A stretch of DNA of 64,000 nt, taken from Pseudomonas sp. MTM4. GTDB taxonomy: Bacteria; Pseudomonadota; Gammaproteobacteria; Pseudomonadales; Pseudomonadaceae. The stretch lies in the NCBI RefSeq assembly GCF_019355055.1, contig NZ_CP048411.1, forward strand, positions 3,871,501 to 3,935,500, given 5' to 3'. Positions 26,925 to 36,871 of this stretch are shown here, in pieces. Position 1 is the first letter of the stretch. The number at the start of each line of letters is the position of its first letter. The notes beneath the pieces are model-generated. The model saw only the letters and a list, made by a program, of their open reading frames with translations. It did not search any database and had not been told where the DNA came from. The translations under genes and the position numbers were made by a program.

Positions 26925-27409
26925 TCAGCGGACGGCAGAATAATGGCTGGGTCATCTGGTTATCGCTGGCGCTGGCGCTGCTGCTCAGCGTGGCGCCCAT
27001 GCCGCAGAGCTTCGGGCTGGCGCGTCCGCTCTGGCTCGGCATGTTCATCGCTTACTGGGCAATTGCACTACCGCACCGTGGTGGCATGGCGGCGGCGTTC
27101 TTCTTCGGCTTGATGCTCGATGTGCTGTCTGGAACCTTGCTAGGGCAGAACGGTTTACCGCTGATCTTGATCACCTTTCTGGTGCTGAGCCTGCAGCAAC
27201 GCCTGCGGATGTTCCCCTTGCTACAGCAAAGTCTCGTGTTGATGGTGATTCTGGGGATCGGGCAACTGGTGCAGCTGTGGCTCAATACGCTGACAGGCAA
27301 TCGCCCGCCGACGCTTCTGTTTCTCATACCCGTGCCGGTCAGTGCCTTGCTCTGGCCCTGGGTCTTCGTCGCCCTGCAATGGGCGCGTCGGCGTTTCAAC
27401 GTCTACTGA
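26921..27409 (+). CDS. mreD: MreD, rod-shape membrane protein
   Basis: 162 aa with five to six membrane helices, beginning about WVIWLSLALALLLSVAPM and containing GGMAAAFFFGLMLDVLSGTLLGQNG, the most conserved part of the family. MreD works with MreC and RodA/PBP2 in lateral wall growth. The ATG overlaps the mreC stop by four bases. Confidence 0.93.
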   Translation: MISGRQNNGWVIWLSLALALLLSVAPMPQSFGLARPLWLGMFIAYWAIALPHRGGMAAAFFFGLMLDVLSGTLLGQNGLPLILITFLVLSLQQRLRMFPLLQQSLVLMVILGIGQLVQLWLNTLTGNRPPTLLFLIPVPVSALLWPWVFVALQWARRRFNVY

Positions 27410-27490
27410 GCTGCAGGTGCACGGTTCCGGGATGCTTCCGAGCATGGACTGGATCTGCGAATCTGCTTCGCTCATACCCAAGGAGTTGGC

Positions 27491-28081
27491 ATGCCGACAT
27501 TGTTTCTCGCCTCCGCCTCACCGCGCCGCCGTGAACTGCTGATGCAGATCGGCGTTCCGTTTTCCGTCCTCTCTGTCTCCATCGATGAAACCCCTGGCCC
27601 AGCAGAGCCGCCGGACGTCTATGTCCAGCGTCTGGCCCGGGAGAAAGCCTTGGCTGGTCTGGCGCTGCTCGACGATGCCTCGGCCTGTGTGCTGGGCGCC
27701 GATACCACGGTCGTGCTGGACCAGCAGATCCTCGGAAAACCGGCGGACAAGACCGATGCGCTGAAAACGCTGCTGGCGCTGTCCGGACGCGAACATGAAG
27801 TGATGACCGCCGTCGCGCTGGCTAGCCCGGCGGGTTGCGTGGTGCGACTGGTCACCAGCAAGGTGCGCTTTCGGACCATTCGGCCTGAGGAGGCCGAAGC
27901 CTATTGGGCCAGCGGCGAGCCGCAGGACAAAGCGGGCAGCTACGCCATTCAGGGCTGGGGAGCGGTCTTCGTCAGCGCGCTGGAGGGCAGCTACTCGGGC
28001 GTGGTCGGGCTGCCGTTATGCGAAACGGCGCAACTGCTCGGCACGCACGGGATCGAGTACTGGACTAAGAGCTGCGCCTAG
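27491..28081 (+). CDS. maf: Maf-family nucleoside triphosphate pyrophosphatase
   Basis: 196 aa. Maf/YhdE enzymes hydrolyse dTTP, UTP and modified nucleotides to monophosphates. The P-loop-like [10 protein letters not shown] (8-17), the SIDETP motif, GADTTVVLD with the catalytic Asp, LGKP and the late QGWGAVFV are all present. AGGAG precedes the ATG. It follows mreD by 81 bp in the conserved mre-maf-rng order. Confidence 0.94.
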   Translation: MPTLFLASASPRRRELLMQIGVPFSVLSVSIDETPGPAEPPDVYVQRLAREKALAGLALLDDASACVLGADTTVVLDQQILGKPADKTDALKTLLALSGREHEVMTAVALASPAGCVVRLVTSKVRFRTIRPEEAEAYWASGEPQDKAGSYAIQGWGAVFVSALEGSYSGVVGLPLCETAQLLGTHGIEYWTKSCA

Positions 28082-28326
28082 CCTGTACGGCTAGTTGATT
28101 ACCTCAAGTTCGGACGACTGAGGTTCTGAGACGAGGCGCTGCGACGAGTCATAGCTGGCTATGGTGAGGAGCGGCAACGCAATATCAGGGCCTCAGGCGC
28201 CGAAATTGACTAATTGAACTAGCCACACAGGCCACTACAGCCCTGTGGCTTGAAGGCGTATGCCGTTAGAATCGAGCCAACTCGTCAGCTTCGGCTGGTT
28301 CACCTGTCCATCGGCCGAGAACAACA

Positions 28327-29784
28327 ATGAGCGAAGAAATTCTGATGAACATCACCCCCATGGAGTCGCGGGTGGCGGTGGTGGAGAACGGTGTCCTGCA
28401 GGAGGTGCATGTCGAGCGCACCCAGCGCCGCGGCATCGTCGGCAATATCTACAAAGGCAAGGTGGTCCGCGTGCTTCCCGGCATGCAGGCGGCCTTCGTC
28501 GACATCGGTCTGGAGCGTGCGGCATTCATCCATGCATCGGAAATTTCCAGCCGGGAAGGCAATGCGGTCGAGCCCATCAGCGCGCTGGTTCATGAGGGGC
28601 AGGCGCTCGTCGTGCAGGTCACCAAGGACCCGATCGGCACCAAGGGTGCGCGCTTGACCACGCAGCTGTCGATACCTTCGCGCTATCTGGTCTATATGCC
28701 CAGAACCAGCCATGTCGGCATTTCCCTGCGCATCGAAGATGAAGCCGAGCGGGATCGTCTCAAACAGGTGGTGGCCGAATGCGTCGCGGCTGAAGGCATC
28801 AAGGAGACTGGAGGTTTCATCCTGCGCACCGCCGCTGAAGGTGCCGGCAGCGATGAAATTTTGATGGACATTCGCTACCTGCGCCGCTTGTGGCAGCAGA
28901 TAGACGGGCAGATGAAAACCGCCGGCGCGCCATCGGTCATTTATGAGGATCTGTCGCTGGCCATGCGCACCCTGCGTGATCTGGTCAATCCGCGCATCGA
29001 AAAGATCCGTATCGACTCGCGCGAGAATTTTCAGAAGGTCAGCCAGTTCGTCGATGAGCTGATGCCCGAGCTGAGCGAGCACCTGGAGCATTACCCCGGC
29101 GAGCGGCCGATATTCGATTTGTACAGCGTCGAGGACGAAATCCAGAAGGCGCTTGAGCGCAAGGTCATGCTCAAGTCCGGTGGTTATCTGATCATCGATC
29201 CGGCCGAGGCGATGACCACCATCGATGTGAATACCGGTGCCTTCGTCGGCCATCGCACCCTCGAGGAAACCATCTTCAAGACCAACCTTGAGTCCGCCAC
29301 CGCCATCGCCCGTCAACTGCGGCTGCGCAATCTCGGCGGGATCATCATCATCGACTTCATCGACATGGAAGATGAGGAACATCGGCGCCAGGTCCTGCGC
29401 ACCCTGGAAAAGCAGCTCGAACGCGATCACGCCAAGACCAACATTATCGGCATCACCGAACTGGGGCTGGTGCAGATGACGCGCAAGCGTACGCGCGAAA
29501 GCCTTGAACAGGTGCTGTGCGAGCCGTGCATGTGCTGCCAGGGGCGCGGCAAGTTGAAAACCCCCGAGACCGTCTGCTACGAGATTTTCCGCGAGATTCT
29601 TCGCGAGGCCCGCGCCTATCAGCCCGAAGGCTATCGGGTGCTGGCGAACCAGAAGGTCATTGACCGGTTGCTCGACGAGGAGTCGGGAAACGTTGCCGAT
29701 CTCGAGAGCTTCATCGGACGCTCGATCAAGTTCCAGGTCGAGACCATGTATTCCCAGGAACAGTACGACGTGGTGTTGCTCTGA
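28327..29784 (+). CDS. rng: Ribonuclease G
   Basis: 485 aa, an endoribonuclease of the RNase E/G family that matures 16S rRNA 5' ends and degrades mRNA. The S1 domain (about 35-130, GNIYKGKVVRVLPGMQAAFVDIGLERAAFIH), the DNase-I-like catalytic domain with metal aspartates in IDVNTG and IIIDFIDM, and the Zn-link CEPCMCCQGRG (about 399-409) are all seen. The C-terminal region of RNase E is absent, as expected for RNase G. The 245-bp gap upstream contains a TAGAAT (28267-28272) that may be its -10. Confidence 0.96.
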   Translation: MSEEILMNITPMESRVAVVENGVLQEVHVERTQRRGIVGNIYKGKVVRVLPGMQAAFVDIGLERAAFIHASEISSREGNAVEPISALVHEGQALVVQVTKDPIGTKGARLTTQLSIPSRYLVYMPRTSHVGISLRIEDEAERDRLKQVVAECVAAEGIKETGGFILRTAAEGAGSDEILMDIRYLRRLWQQIDGQMKTAGAPSVIYEDLSLAMRTLRDLVNPRIEKIRIDSRENFQKVSQFVDELMPELSEHLEHYPGERPIFDLYSVEDEIQKALERKVMLKSGGYLIIDPAEAMTTIDVNTGAFVGHRTLEETIFKTNLESATAIARQLRLRNLGGIIIIDFIDMEDEEHRRQVLRTLEKQLERDHAKTNIIGITELGLVQMTRKRTRESLEQVLCEPCMCCQGRGKLKTPETVCYEIFREILREARAYQPEGYRVLANQKVIDRLLDEESGNVADLESFIGRSIKFQVETMYSQEQYDVVLL

Positions 29785-30055
29785 ATAAGGTCTGTTGCCG
29801 TTTCGCTGCGAGCCGCGCAACCCGTAGGGACGGGCCGGTTTTTGTGCGATACGGCGTTTCTCGTCGCTTATTTGGAACGACCAAACTGCGCGACTCGTGC
29901 GATCTCCATGGATGGAGTGAATGCCGCAAGCCCGCCGGGAGCGGGCGCGGCCTTGTCTCGCGCAAAAACCGGCTCCGTCGCGGCCGCGACGAAACGGGAA
30001 CAGACCCTAGACGCAAGCCTGGCCATCCGGGCTCGGATGAGCGGAGCGTATCCGT
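29785..30055. other. 271-bp gap between rng and yhdP
   Basis: A short hairpin CCCGTAGGGACGGG followed by CCGGTTTTTG (29821-29843) may be a weak rng terminator. The GC-rich CCCGCCGGGAGCGGGCGCGG (29932-29951) is palindromic and REP-like. No gene is seen. Confidence 0.4.
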
Positions 30056-33000
30056 ATGAGTCGGCTGCTGGCGGTGGTTCTCGTCTTCCTGCGTCGTTGC
30101 CTTTGGTTGGGCGCGATCGGCCTGATGCTGCTGGCGCTCTACGTGAGTCTCGGTCGTCAGCTGGTTCCGCTGGTCGCGGAGTACCGTTTGGAGGTTCAGG
30201 ACAAGGCGCGTGAGTTGCTGGACATGCCGGTGGCGCTCGGAAAGCTGGAAGGCCGCTGGGATGGTTTTGCACCGCAGTTGCTGGCGCAGGATGTGATTCT
30301 GGGCGCGGGCGATGCGGCGGTGCGGCTGGATCGACTGACGCTGGTGCCGGACGTGGTCGCGAGCCTCCTGTCTCGTCAGTTGCACTTCAACGCAGTGGAG
30401 TTCACCGGCGTGCACCTGAGCCTGGTGCAGAGCGCCGAAGGCAAATGGCGTGTCGATGGTCTGCCCGAGCGCACCGACAACACCGCTATGGACCCTCAAA
30501 AGCTGCTTGCCGAGCTGCAGAAGATTCGGTGTTTACGGCTTCTGGACAGCCAGATAACCCTTGAGGCCCATGCCGAAGCGCCACTGACCCTGACCTATGC
30601 CAATCTCGAATTGCGCACCGAGGACGGAAAGCTGCGCCTGGACGGCCGCTTGCTGTTACCGGATGGTCAACCCTTGAGCCTGCGTGCCCAAGCGCGCGTC
30701 GCAGCGAATGACTGGCGCGCCAGTGAGGCCGAGCTCTACGTCAGCCTGCCGCAGAGTGATTGGGCCGCCTGGATACCGGCGAGTCTGACCGGCAACTGGA
30801 ACCTCGCACAGCTACAGGCCGGCGGAGAGATTTGGCTGGACTGGCGTGACCAGAGCGTGTCCCGCGCGGTGGCCCGAATGAACGCGCCGGCATTACAGGT
30901 CGGCCAATCGCAACGCGAGCCGGTGCAGATTCAAGATCTGGCGATAAATGCTTATCTCGACCGCGCGAGCGAAGGCTATCGCTTGCACCTCGATGGTCTG
31001 GCGTTCACCTTCGAAGAAACTCGCTGGCGGGAGACCGCCGTGGTGCTCCAGCAGAACATTGCCGAGAATCGCTGGCGCTTGCAGACCGATCACATCGCCA
31101 TCGCGCCGGTAGCGGCGCTGGTGCATGCCGGAGTCGAACTGCCCGAAGTAGCCGCCGAGTACCTGCTCGGCCTGGCTCCCAGCGGAACGCTGCGCAATCT
31201 GCAACTCGACTACCGCCCGGCCGCGCCCGGTGCAGAGCGGCTGGCCTTCACCGCCAACCTCGATGAGGTCAGCATCGCTGCGCATAAGTGGATACCGGCT
31301 GCGCGCAATGTCAGTGGCGTGGCAGAGGGTGATCTTGCCGGCGGTGAGCTGCGTTTCGATAACCACGACTTCAGCCTGCATTTAGCTGAGTTGTTCCCGG
31401 AGCGCTGGGATTACCCTCGCGCCCGCGGCAGCCTGCGCTGGAAGCTCGACGAGCAAGCGTTCACGCTTGCCGCGCCCTATCTGCAGATCGATGGAGATGA
31501 AGGGCGCATCGCCGGCGATTTCCTGATCCGCCTGATGCGGGATCCAGCGGTCGAAGACTATATGGATCTGCGGGTCGGCATCAGCGACGGCGATGCTCGC
31601 TACACGCAGAAATACTTGCCGACCCGTTCACCCGCGTTGAGCCCTGCACTGAGCGGATGGCTGAACACGGCGATACGCGGCGGTATCGTGGAACAGGGTT
31701 ATTTCCAGTATCAGGGAGCGTTGGGTAAAAGCGCTGACGATAACGCCCGCAGCCTTAGCCTGTATTTCAACGTGAAGGATGCCGAACTTGCCTTCCAGCC
31801 TGGCTGGCCGGTGTTGCGTGAAGGGCGTGGCGAGGTACTGATCGAGAACAGTGGCGTGCGGGTACGGCTTGCCGAAGCGCGCATGCTCGACAGCCGTGTG
31901 CGTGACGCCACGGCAGACATCCCGCTGGGCCACGCCGCTCCGCCGCGGTTGAATATTCAGGGTCGGGTGGACGGCCATCTGCGGGACGCGCTGACCGTGA
32001 TGCAGGTGGCTCCGATCGGCACCGCCGAGCTGTTCGCCGGCTGGCGCGGTGACGGTCCCCTGAGTGGCTCGCTGCAATTGGGTATTCCGCTGGGCGGGGG
32101 CGGGCGCCCCCAGGTGATTGCTGATTTTTCCAGCACCGATGCTTCGCTGTCGATTACGCAGGCAAAGCTCCAGCTCGAAGCGTTGGCGGGCGAGTTTCGC
32201 TATGACAGCGAGCGGGGCTTTAGTGCTAAAGCGTTCCGAGGGCGCACGCTGGGTAGTCAAGTGCAGGGAAAGGCGACCGCCACTGGTGAGCCGGGCAAAC
32301 CGTCCACGCGAATCGAGGCGTCAGGCACCGTGGCGGTGCAGCAGCTGCTGGCGTGGGGCGAAATCGAACAAGCCTTGCCGGTATCTGGACAGCTGCCTCT
32401 CCGGCTAAACCTTTTCCTGGGGAGCGAAGGCAGCCATTTGCAGGTGGACTCTTCGCTGCTGGGCGCGGTGCTGGCGCTTCCCGCGCCGTTCGGCAAGCCT
32501 GCCGTGGAGCGGCGCGACACCACGCTACGGATGACATTCGGTGGTGAGCGCCAACAGTACACGCTCAGGCACGACAGGCTGGCGGCGTTGACCTTCGTCG
32601 CGCCGGGCACCAACTGGGCTGAGGGCGGCGGTGAGCTGGTACTGGGCGGTGCTGCGGCAAACCTGCGCACTGATCAGGGCTTGCATGTGCGAGGCAGCCT
32701 GCCACGGCTGAACCTAGGGAAATGGCAGGCGTTGCTGGAATCCTATGGCGATACGTCGAAGAGTGAGGCCGGTGTTGCGATGCTGCGTTCGGTTCAACTC
32801 AACATCGGTGTCTTTGAAGGCTTTGGCACGCAAATCGATAACCTGGGTATCGAGCTGCAGCCTGCTTCTACCGGTTGGTTGCTGGGTCTGAATAGCGAGA
32901 CGGTCGCTGGGACTGCCCGCTTGCCGAATACCGACGGCGAACCCATCGTGCTGGATCTTTCACGCTTGCGGCTTCCGGCAGCCGACCCGAACGAGCCACA

Positions 33001-33856
33001 GGAGCAGCCACGTGATCCGCTGGCCGCCGTTGACCCCAAGGCGCTGCCGGCAATAGATATCGCCGTGGCCGAAGTGCTGCGCGGCGAGGAGCCGCTGGGC
33101 GCCTGGTCGTTGAAGATGCGACCCACCACCGATGGCGTGGCTTTTTCAGATATCGATCTGAACCTCAAAGGGCTGAGGATCGGCGGCAATGGCGGTTGGA
33201 ACGATTCACGAACCTGGTACAAGGGCCGGCTAGAAGGCGAGAACCTCGCGGATGTGTTGCTGGCCTGGGGCTTCGCCCCCTCGACTACCAGCGAGGATTT
33301 TCGTCTGAACGTGGACGGCAATTGGCCGGGGTCGCCGGCATTCTTCGGTATGAATCGATTGTCCGGCCGGCTCGACGCCCGACTGCGCAACGGGCAGCTC
33401 CGCGAAGTGGACGGCGGGGCGCAGGCGCTGCGGGTCTTTGGCCTGCTCAATTTCAACTCGATCGGACGTCGACTACGGCTGGATTTCTCCGATCTGTTCG
33501 GCAAGGGGCTGAGCTACGATCGGATCGAGGCTGAACTGCTCGCGACCGACGGCATCTACACGACCTCAAAGCCGCTGACGGTTACCGGGCCGTCAAGCAA
33601 TCTCGAACTCAATGGCCGGCTGGATCTGGTCAATGATCAGATCGACGCCAGGCTGCTGGTGACGCTCCCGGTCAGCAACAACCTGCCGCTGGCGGCGCTG
33701 ATCGTCGGCGCGCCGGCCATCGGCGGTGCTCTGTTCGTCGTCGATAAGCTGTTGGGCGACAAGGTTGCCCGCTTCGCCAGCGTTCAGTACAGGGTCGAGG
33801 GCCCGTGGCAATCGCCGAAGATTACCTTCGACAAGCCTTTCGAAAAGCCCAACTGA
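30056..33856 (+). CDS. yhdP: YhdP-family AsmA-like phospholipid transport protein
   Basis: 1266 aa. YhdP is a giant AsmA-like bridge protein, one of the TamB/YdbH/YhdP set that carries phospholipids from inner to outer membrane. A single N-terminal membrane helix (about 11-31, LRRCLWLGAIGLMLLALYV) is followed by a very long repeating beta structure (DUF3971 region and AsmA-like C-terminal domain, LTVTGPSSNLELNGRLDLVNDQIDARLLVTLP). GGAG lies nine bases before the ATG. It follows rng by 271 bp and ends 36 bp before the amidase gene, the conserved Pseudomonas order. Confidence 0.93.
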   Translation: MSRLLAVVLVFLRRCLWLGAIGLMLLALYVSLGRQLVPLVAEYRLEVQDKARELLDMPVALGKLEGRWDGFAPQLLAQDVILGAGDAAVRLDRLTLVPDVVASLLSRQLHFNAVEFTGVHLSLVQSAEGKWRVDGLPERTDNTAMDPQKLLAELQKIRCLRLLDSQITLEAHAEAPLTLTYANLELRTEDGKLRLDGRLLLPDGQPLSLRAQARVAANDWRASEAELYVSLPQSDWAAWIPASLTGNWNLAQLQAGGEIWLDWRDQSVSRAVARMNAPALQVGQSQREPVQIQDLAINAYLDRASEGYRLHLDGLAFTFEETRWRETAVVLQQNIAENRWRLQTDHIAIAPVAALVHAGVELPEVAAEYLLGLAPSGTLRNLQLDYRPAAPGAERLAFTANLDEVSIAAHKWIPAARNVSGVAEGDLAGGELRFDNHDFSLHLAELFPERWDYPRARGSLRWKLDEQAFTLAAPYLQIDGDEGRIAGDFLIRLMRDPAVEDYMDLRVGISDGDARYTQKYLPTRSPALSPALSGWLNTAIRGGIVEQGYFQYQGALGKSADDNARSLSLYFNVKDAELAFQPGWPVLREGRGEVLIENSGVRVRLAEARMLDSRVRDATADIPLGHAAPPRLNIQGRVDGHLRDALTVMQVAPIGTAELFAGWRGDGPLSGSLQLGIPLGGGGRPQVIADFSSTDASLSITQAKLQLEALAGEFRYDSERGFSAKAFRGRTLGSQVQGKATATGEPGKPSTRIEASGTVAVQQLLAWGEIEQALPVSGQLPLRLNLFLGSEGSHLQVDSSLLGAVLALPAPFGKPAVERRDTTLRMTFGGERQQYTLRHDRLAALTFVAPGTNWAEGGGELVLGGAAANLRTDQGLHVRGSLPRLNLGKWQALLESYGDTSKSEAGVAMLRSVQLNIGVFEGFGTQIDNLGIELQPASTGWLLGLNSETVAGTARLPNTDGEPIVLDLSRLRLPAADPNEPQEQPRDPLAAVDPKALPAIDIAVAEVLRGEEPLGAWSLKMRPTTDGVAFSDIDLNLKGLRIGGNGGWNDSRTWYKGRLEGENLADVLLAWGFAPSTTSEDFRLNVDGNWPGSPAFFGMNRLSGRLDARLRNGQLREVDGGAQALRVFGLLNFNSIGRRLRLDFSDLFGKGLSYDRIEAELLATDGIYTTSKPLTVTGPSSNLELNGRLDLVNDQIDARLLVTLPVSNNLPLAALIVGAPAIGGALFVVDKLLGDKVARFASVQYRVEGPWQSPKITFDKPFEKPN

Positions 33857-33892
33857 GCCTCCCTCAACCCGGCCAACTGCCAGAGTATCTCC

Positions 33893-34738
33893 ATGACCTT
33901 TGCCGTGATCCAGATGACCAGTCAGGCCGACATCCAGGCGAATCTCGTCACTGCCAGACGGTTGCTGGAACAGGTTGCCGAGGCTGGAGCAAAGCTTGCG
34001 GTGCTGCCGGAAAATTTCGCCGCCATGGGGCGCACCGATCTACCCGCAGTCGGAAGGGCCGAAGCCGAGGGTGCCGGCCCGATACTGCCGTGGTTGAAAC
34101 AGACCGCACGTGACCTCAGGTTATGGATAGTCGCCGGCACGTTGCCGCTGCCGCCGGATGATCAGCCGCAGGCGAAAGCCAGGGCCTGTTCGCTGCTCGT
34201 CGACGACCAGGGTCAGCGCGTTGCGCGATACGACAAGCTGCATCTGTTCGATGTCGATGTCAGCGATGCGCGGGGCCGCTACCGTGAGTCGGACGACTAT
34301 GCAGAGGGTGATCGGTTGGTGGTAGTCGATACGCCGGTGGGCCGGCTGGGAATGACCGTCTGCTATGACCTGCGTTTTGCCGAGCTGTACTCGGCGTTAC
34401 GTCTGGCAGGCGCCGAGTTGATCAGCGCCCCTTCGGCCTTTACCGGGGTGACCGGTCAGGCTCATTGGGAGATGTTGATACGCACGCGGGCCATCGAGAC
34501 GCAATGCTATATGCTGGCCGCAGCCCAGGGTGGCGAACACCCTGGCGGACGAATGACCCACGGGCATTCGTCTATCGTGGATTTCTGGGGACGCGTATTG
34601 AGCGAGCAGGCCACTGGCGAAGCGGCATTGATCGCCAAGCGGGATGCCGACGAACAGGCTGCGATGCGCCAGCGTATGCCGGTGCTGAACCATCGCCGAT
34701 TTTGCGCGCCCCGTATTGCCTCGGGCACTTTGGAGTAG
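33893..34738 (+). CDS. Nitrilase-superfamily amidase (Nit1/Nit2-like)
   Basis: 281 aa. The Glu-Lys-Cys triad is E40 ([10 protein letters not shown]), K115 ([12 protein letters not shown]) and C157 (TVCYDLRF). The DKLHLFDVD and the length fit the Nit1 group, which hydrolyses deaminated glutathione made by side reactions of transaminases. Omega-amidase activity is the main alternative. It lies between yhdP and tldD, as in other pseudomonads, and ends two bases before the tldD ATG. Confidence 0.9.
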   Translation: MTFAVIQMTSQADIQANLVTARRLLEQVAEAGAKLAVLPENFAAMGRTDLPAVGRAEAEGAGPILPWLKQTARDLRLWIVAGTLPLPPDDQPQAKARACSLLVDDQGQRVARYDKLHLFDVDVSDARGRYRESDDYAEGDRLVVVDTPVGRLGMTVCYDLRFAELYSALRLAGAELISAPSAFTGVTGQAHWEMLIRTRAIETQCYMLAAAQGGEHPGGRMTHGHSSIVDFWGRVLSEQATGEAALIAKRDADEQAAMRQRMPVLNHRRFCAPRIASGTLE

Positions 34739-34740
34739 AT

Positions 34741-36183
34741 ATGAGTGAACTGTTGTTACCCGTCACCGAGCGACTGCTGACACCGGGTGGGCTGGGGCTA
34801 GATGATTTGCCGGGCTTGCTTGGCGAACTGGCCGGCCCCGGCATCGATGCTGCGGACCTGTATTTTCAGGACCAGGTGACCGAGTCCTGGGTGTTAGAAG
34901 ATGGCATCGTCAAGGAAGGCAGTTTCCACATCGAGCAGGGCGTGGGCGTCCGCGCATTGTCCGGAGAAAAGACCGGCTTCGCCTACAGCAACGCGATCAC
35001 AGCCGATGCGCTGCGCCAGGCAGCCGAAGCTGCCCGCTCGATTTCTCGCAGTGGCCAGCAGGGCCGTGTCGAGGTGCTGTCGAAGGCGGCCTTTGCACCG
35101 TTATACGTTCAGGACAATCCGTTGGATGAACTCGGCCGGGCGGAAAAGGTCGAGCTGCTCAAGCGCATCGACGTCGCCACGCGGGCGCTGGACCCGCGCA
35201 TCAAACAGGTGACGGTGAGCCTGGCCGGTGTTTGGGAGCATGTGCTGGTGACGGGGCTGGACGGCGGCATGGCTGCCGACATTCGCCCGCTGGTGCGCTT
35301 CAACGTCAGCGTCATCGTCGAGCAGAACGGACGTCGCGAGCGCGGCGGGCAGGGCGGCGGTGGACGTACCGGCTATGACTACTTTCTCAGCGAAGACCGC
35401 GCGATGGGCTATGCGCGTGAAGCACTACGGCAGGCGCTGGTGAATCTCGAGGCCGTGGCGGCGCCGGCCGGCACCCTGCCTGTCGTGCTTGGGCCGGGCT
35501 GGTCCGGCGTGTTGCTGCACGAGGCGGTGGGGCATGGCCTGGAAGGCGATTTCAATCGCAAGGGCAGCTCGGCCTACAGCGGCCGGATCGGCCAGCAGGT
35601 CGCCTCCAAACTGTGCACCATCGTCGATGACGGCACCCTCGCCAACCGCCGGGGCTCGCTTAGCGTCGACGACGAAGGCACGCCCACTCAGTGCACAACG
35701 CTAATCGAAAACGGCATTCTCAAGGGCTACATCCAGGACAAGCTCAACGCGCGTTTGATGGGCGTTGCGCCTACGGGTAATGGACGGCGTGAGTCCTACG
35801 CGCACCTCCCGATGCCACGGATGACCAACACCTACATGCTGGCGGGCGAAAGCGACCCGGAAGAGATCATCCGCTCGGTGAAGAAGGGCATCTACTGTGC
35901 GAGTCTCGGCGGCGGGCAGGTGGATATTACCAGTGGAAAATTCGTGTTCTCGACCAGCGAGGCCTATCTGATCGAGGACGGCAAGATCACCGCGCCGGTG
36001 AAGGGGGCGACTCTGATCGGCAACGGTCCGGACGTGATGAACAAGGTGTCGATGGTCGGTACCGACCTGGAACTGGACAGCGGTGTCGGCACCTGCGGCA
36101 AGGACGGCCAATCGGTGCCGGTGGGTGTCGGACAGCCGACACTGAAGATCGACGGGATTACGGTTGGGGGAACGGGAGCTTGA
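34741..36183 (+). CDS. tldD: Metalloprotease TldD
   Basis: 480 aa, partner of PmbA/TldE. The heterodimer proteolyses unfolded peptides, matures microcins and acts on CcdA. The zinc motif HExxxH is intact at H260-E261-H265 ([11 protein letters not shown]), with a third ligand expected in the C-terminal region near GTCGKDGQ. The frame is open upstream, overlapping the amidase gene, but ATG 34741 (MSELLLPV) is the family start. The partner pmbA follows after the divergent darP. Confidence 0.96.
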   Translation: MSELLLPVTERLLTPGGLGLDDLPGLLGELAGPGIDAADLYFQDQVTESWVLEDGIVKEGSFHIEQGVGVRALSGEKTGFAYSNAITADALRQAAEAARSISRSGQQGRVEVLSKAAFAPLYVQDNPLDELGRAEKVELLKRIDVATRALDPRIKQVTVSLAGVWEHVLVTGLDGGMAADIRPLVRFNVSVIVEQNGRRERGGQGGGGRTGYDYFLSEDRAMGYAREALRQALVNLEAVAAPAGTLPVVLGPGWSGVLLHEAVGHGLEGDFNRKGSSAYSGRIGQQVASKLCTIVDDGTLANRRGSLSVDDEGTPTQCTTLIENGILKGYIQDKLNARLMGVAPTGNGRRESYAHLPMPRMTNTYMLAGESDPEEIIRSVKKGIYCASLGGGQVDITSGKFVFSTSEAYLIEDGKITAPVKGATLIGNGPDVMNKVSMVGTDLELDSGVGTCGKDGQSVPVGVGQPTLKIDGITVGGTGA

Positions 36184-36238
36184 AGCTGAGGCCCGAAGCT
36201 GAAAGCCAGTCCAGATCACTTCAGCTTCAGGCTTCAAG
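36179..36238. repeat. AGCTT-family hairpin between convergent tldD and darP
   Basis: CTTGAAGC (36179-36186) pairs with GCTTCAAG (36231-36238), and inside it GAAGCTGAA (36195-36203) pairs with TTCAGCTTC (36220-36228). The hairpin begins within the last tldD codons and ends just before the darP stop, so it probably serves as a two-way terminator. Confidence 0.6.
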
Positions 36239-36243
36239 GCAGC

Positions 36244-36765
36244 TTATTTCAAACCGCGCTTGGTTTCATCGAGGTCGCGGATGTACTTAAAGATCTTGCG
36301 ACTGGCCGCTGGCGGCTTGTTTCGCGTCGCTTCGTGCTGGGCATGGCGGATCAGGCTGCGCAGTTGCTGGCGGTCGGTTTCGGGATATTCGGTGACGAAG
36401 GCTTCGAGGGTTTCATCGTTGCCGGCGATCAGGCGATCGCGCCAGCGTTCCAGGGCGTGGAAGCGCTCGTTGTACTGGCGAGTGGAGGCGTCGAGCTGGT
36501 CGACGAGGGCCAGGATGCCTTCGATATCCTGGTCGCGCATCAGCTTGCCGATGTATTGCAGGTGGCGTTTACGCGCGATGTTTGCCGTGTGCTTGGGCGC
36601 ATCGGCCAGCGCCTTGCGCAGCGCATCGGTGAGAGGAAGGCGATCCAGCACGTCGGGCTTGAGTGTGGCGAGGCGTTCACCCAGCTCCTGCAGAGCATGA
36701 AGCTCGCGCTTGACCTGGGTTTTGCTTTTTTCCTCGAAGCCGTCGAGATCGGAAATATCAGACAT
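36244..36765 (-). CDS. darP: DarP (YjgA), 50S assembly factor
   Basis: 173 aa, all-helical, DUF615. It binds late 50S subunits and helps form the peptidyl-transferase centre. The motifs [48 protein letters not shown] and the basic C-terminus [10 protein letters not shown] are typical. It is monocistronic, convergent with tldD and divergent from pmbA. Confidence 0.93.
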   Translation of the reverse strand: MSDISDLDGFEEKSKTQVKRELHALQELGERLATLKPDVLDRLPLTDALRKALADAPKHTANIARKRHLQYIGKLMRDQDIEGILALVDQLDASTRQYNERFHALERWRDRLIAGNDETLEAFVTEYPETDRQQLRSLIRHAQHEATRNKPPAASRKIFKYIRDLDETKRGLK

Positions 36766-36871
36766 GGGGCTGGTCCAGTAGGAAATGCCGCCATGATAAC
36801 AGCAGCTTTGCTGCGCAGCTCAGCCGAGCGCTGGCGGCTGCGATTTGATCGAATCAATGCTTGGAGTGTTT

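Noticed and set aside
28300..29820. 506-codon frame on the minus strand opposite rng
   Set aside because: It is the mirror of a highly conserved RNase G gene in GC-rich DNA. It lacks a ribosome site and has biased composition typical of antisense frames.
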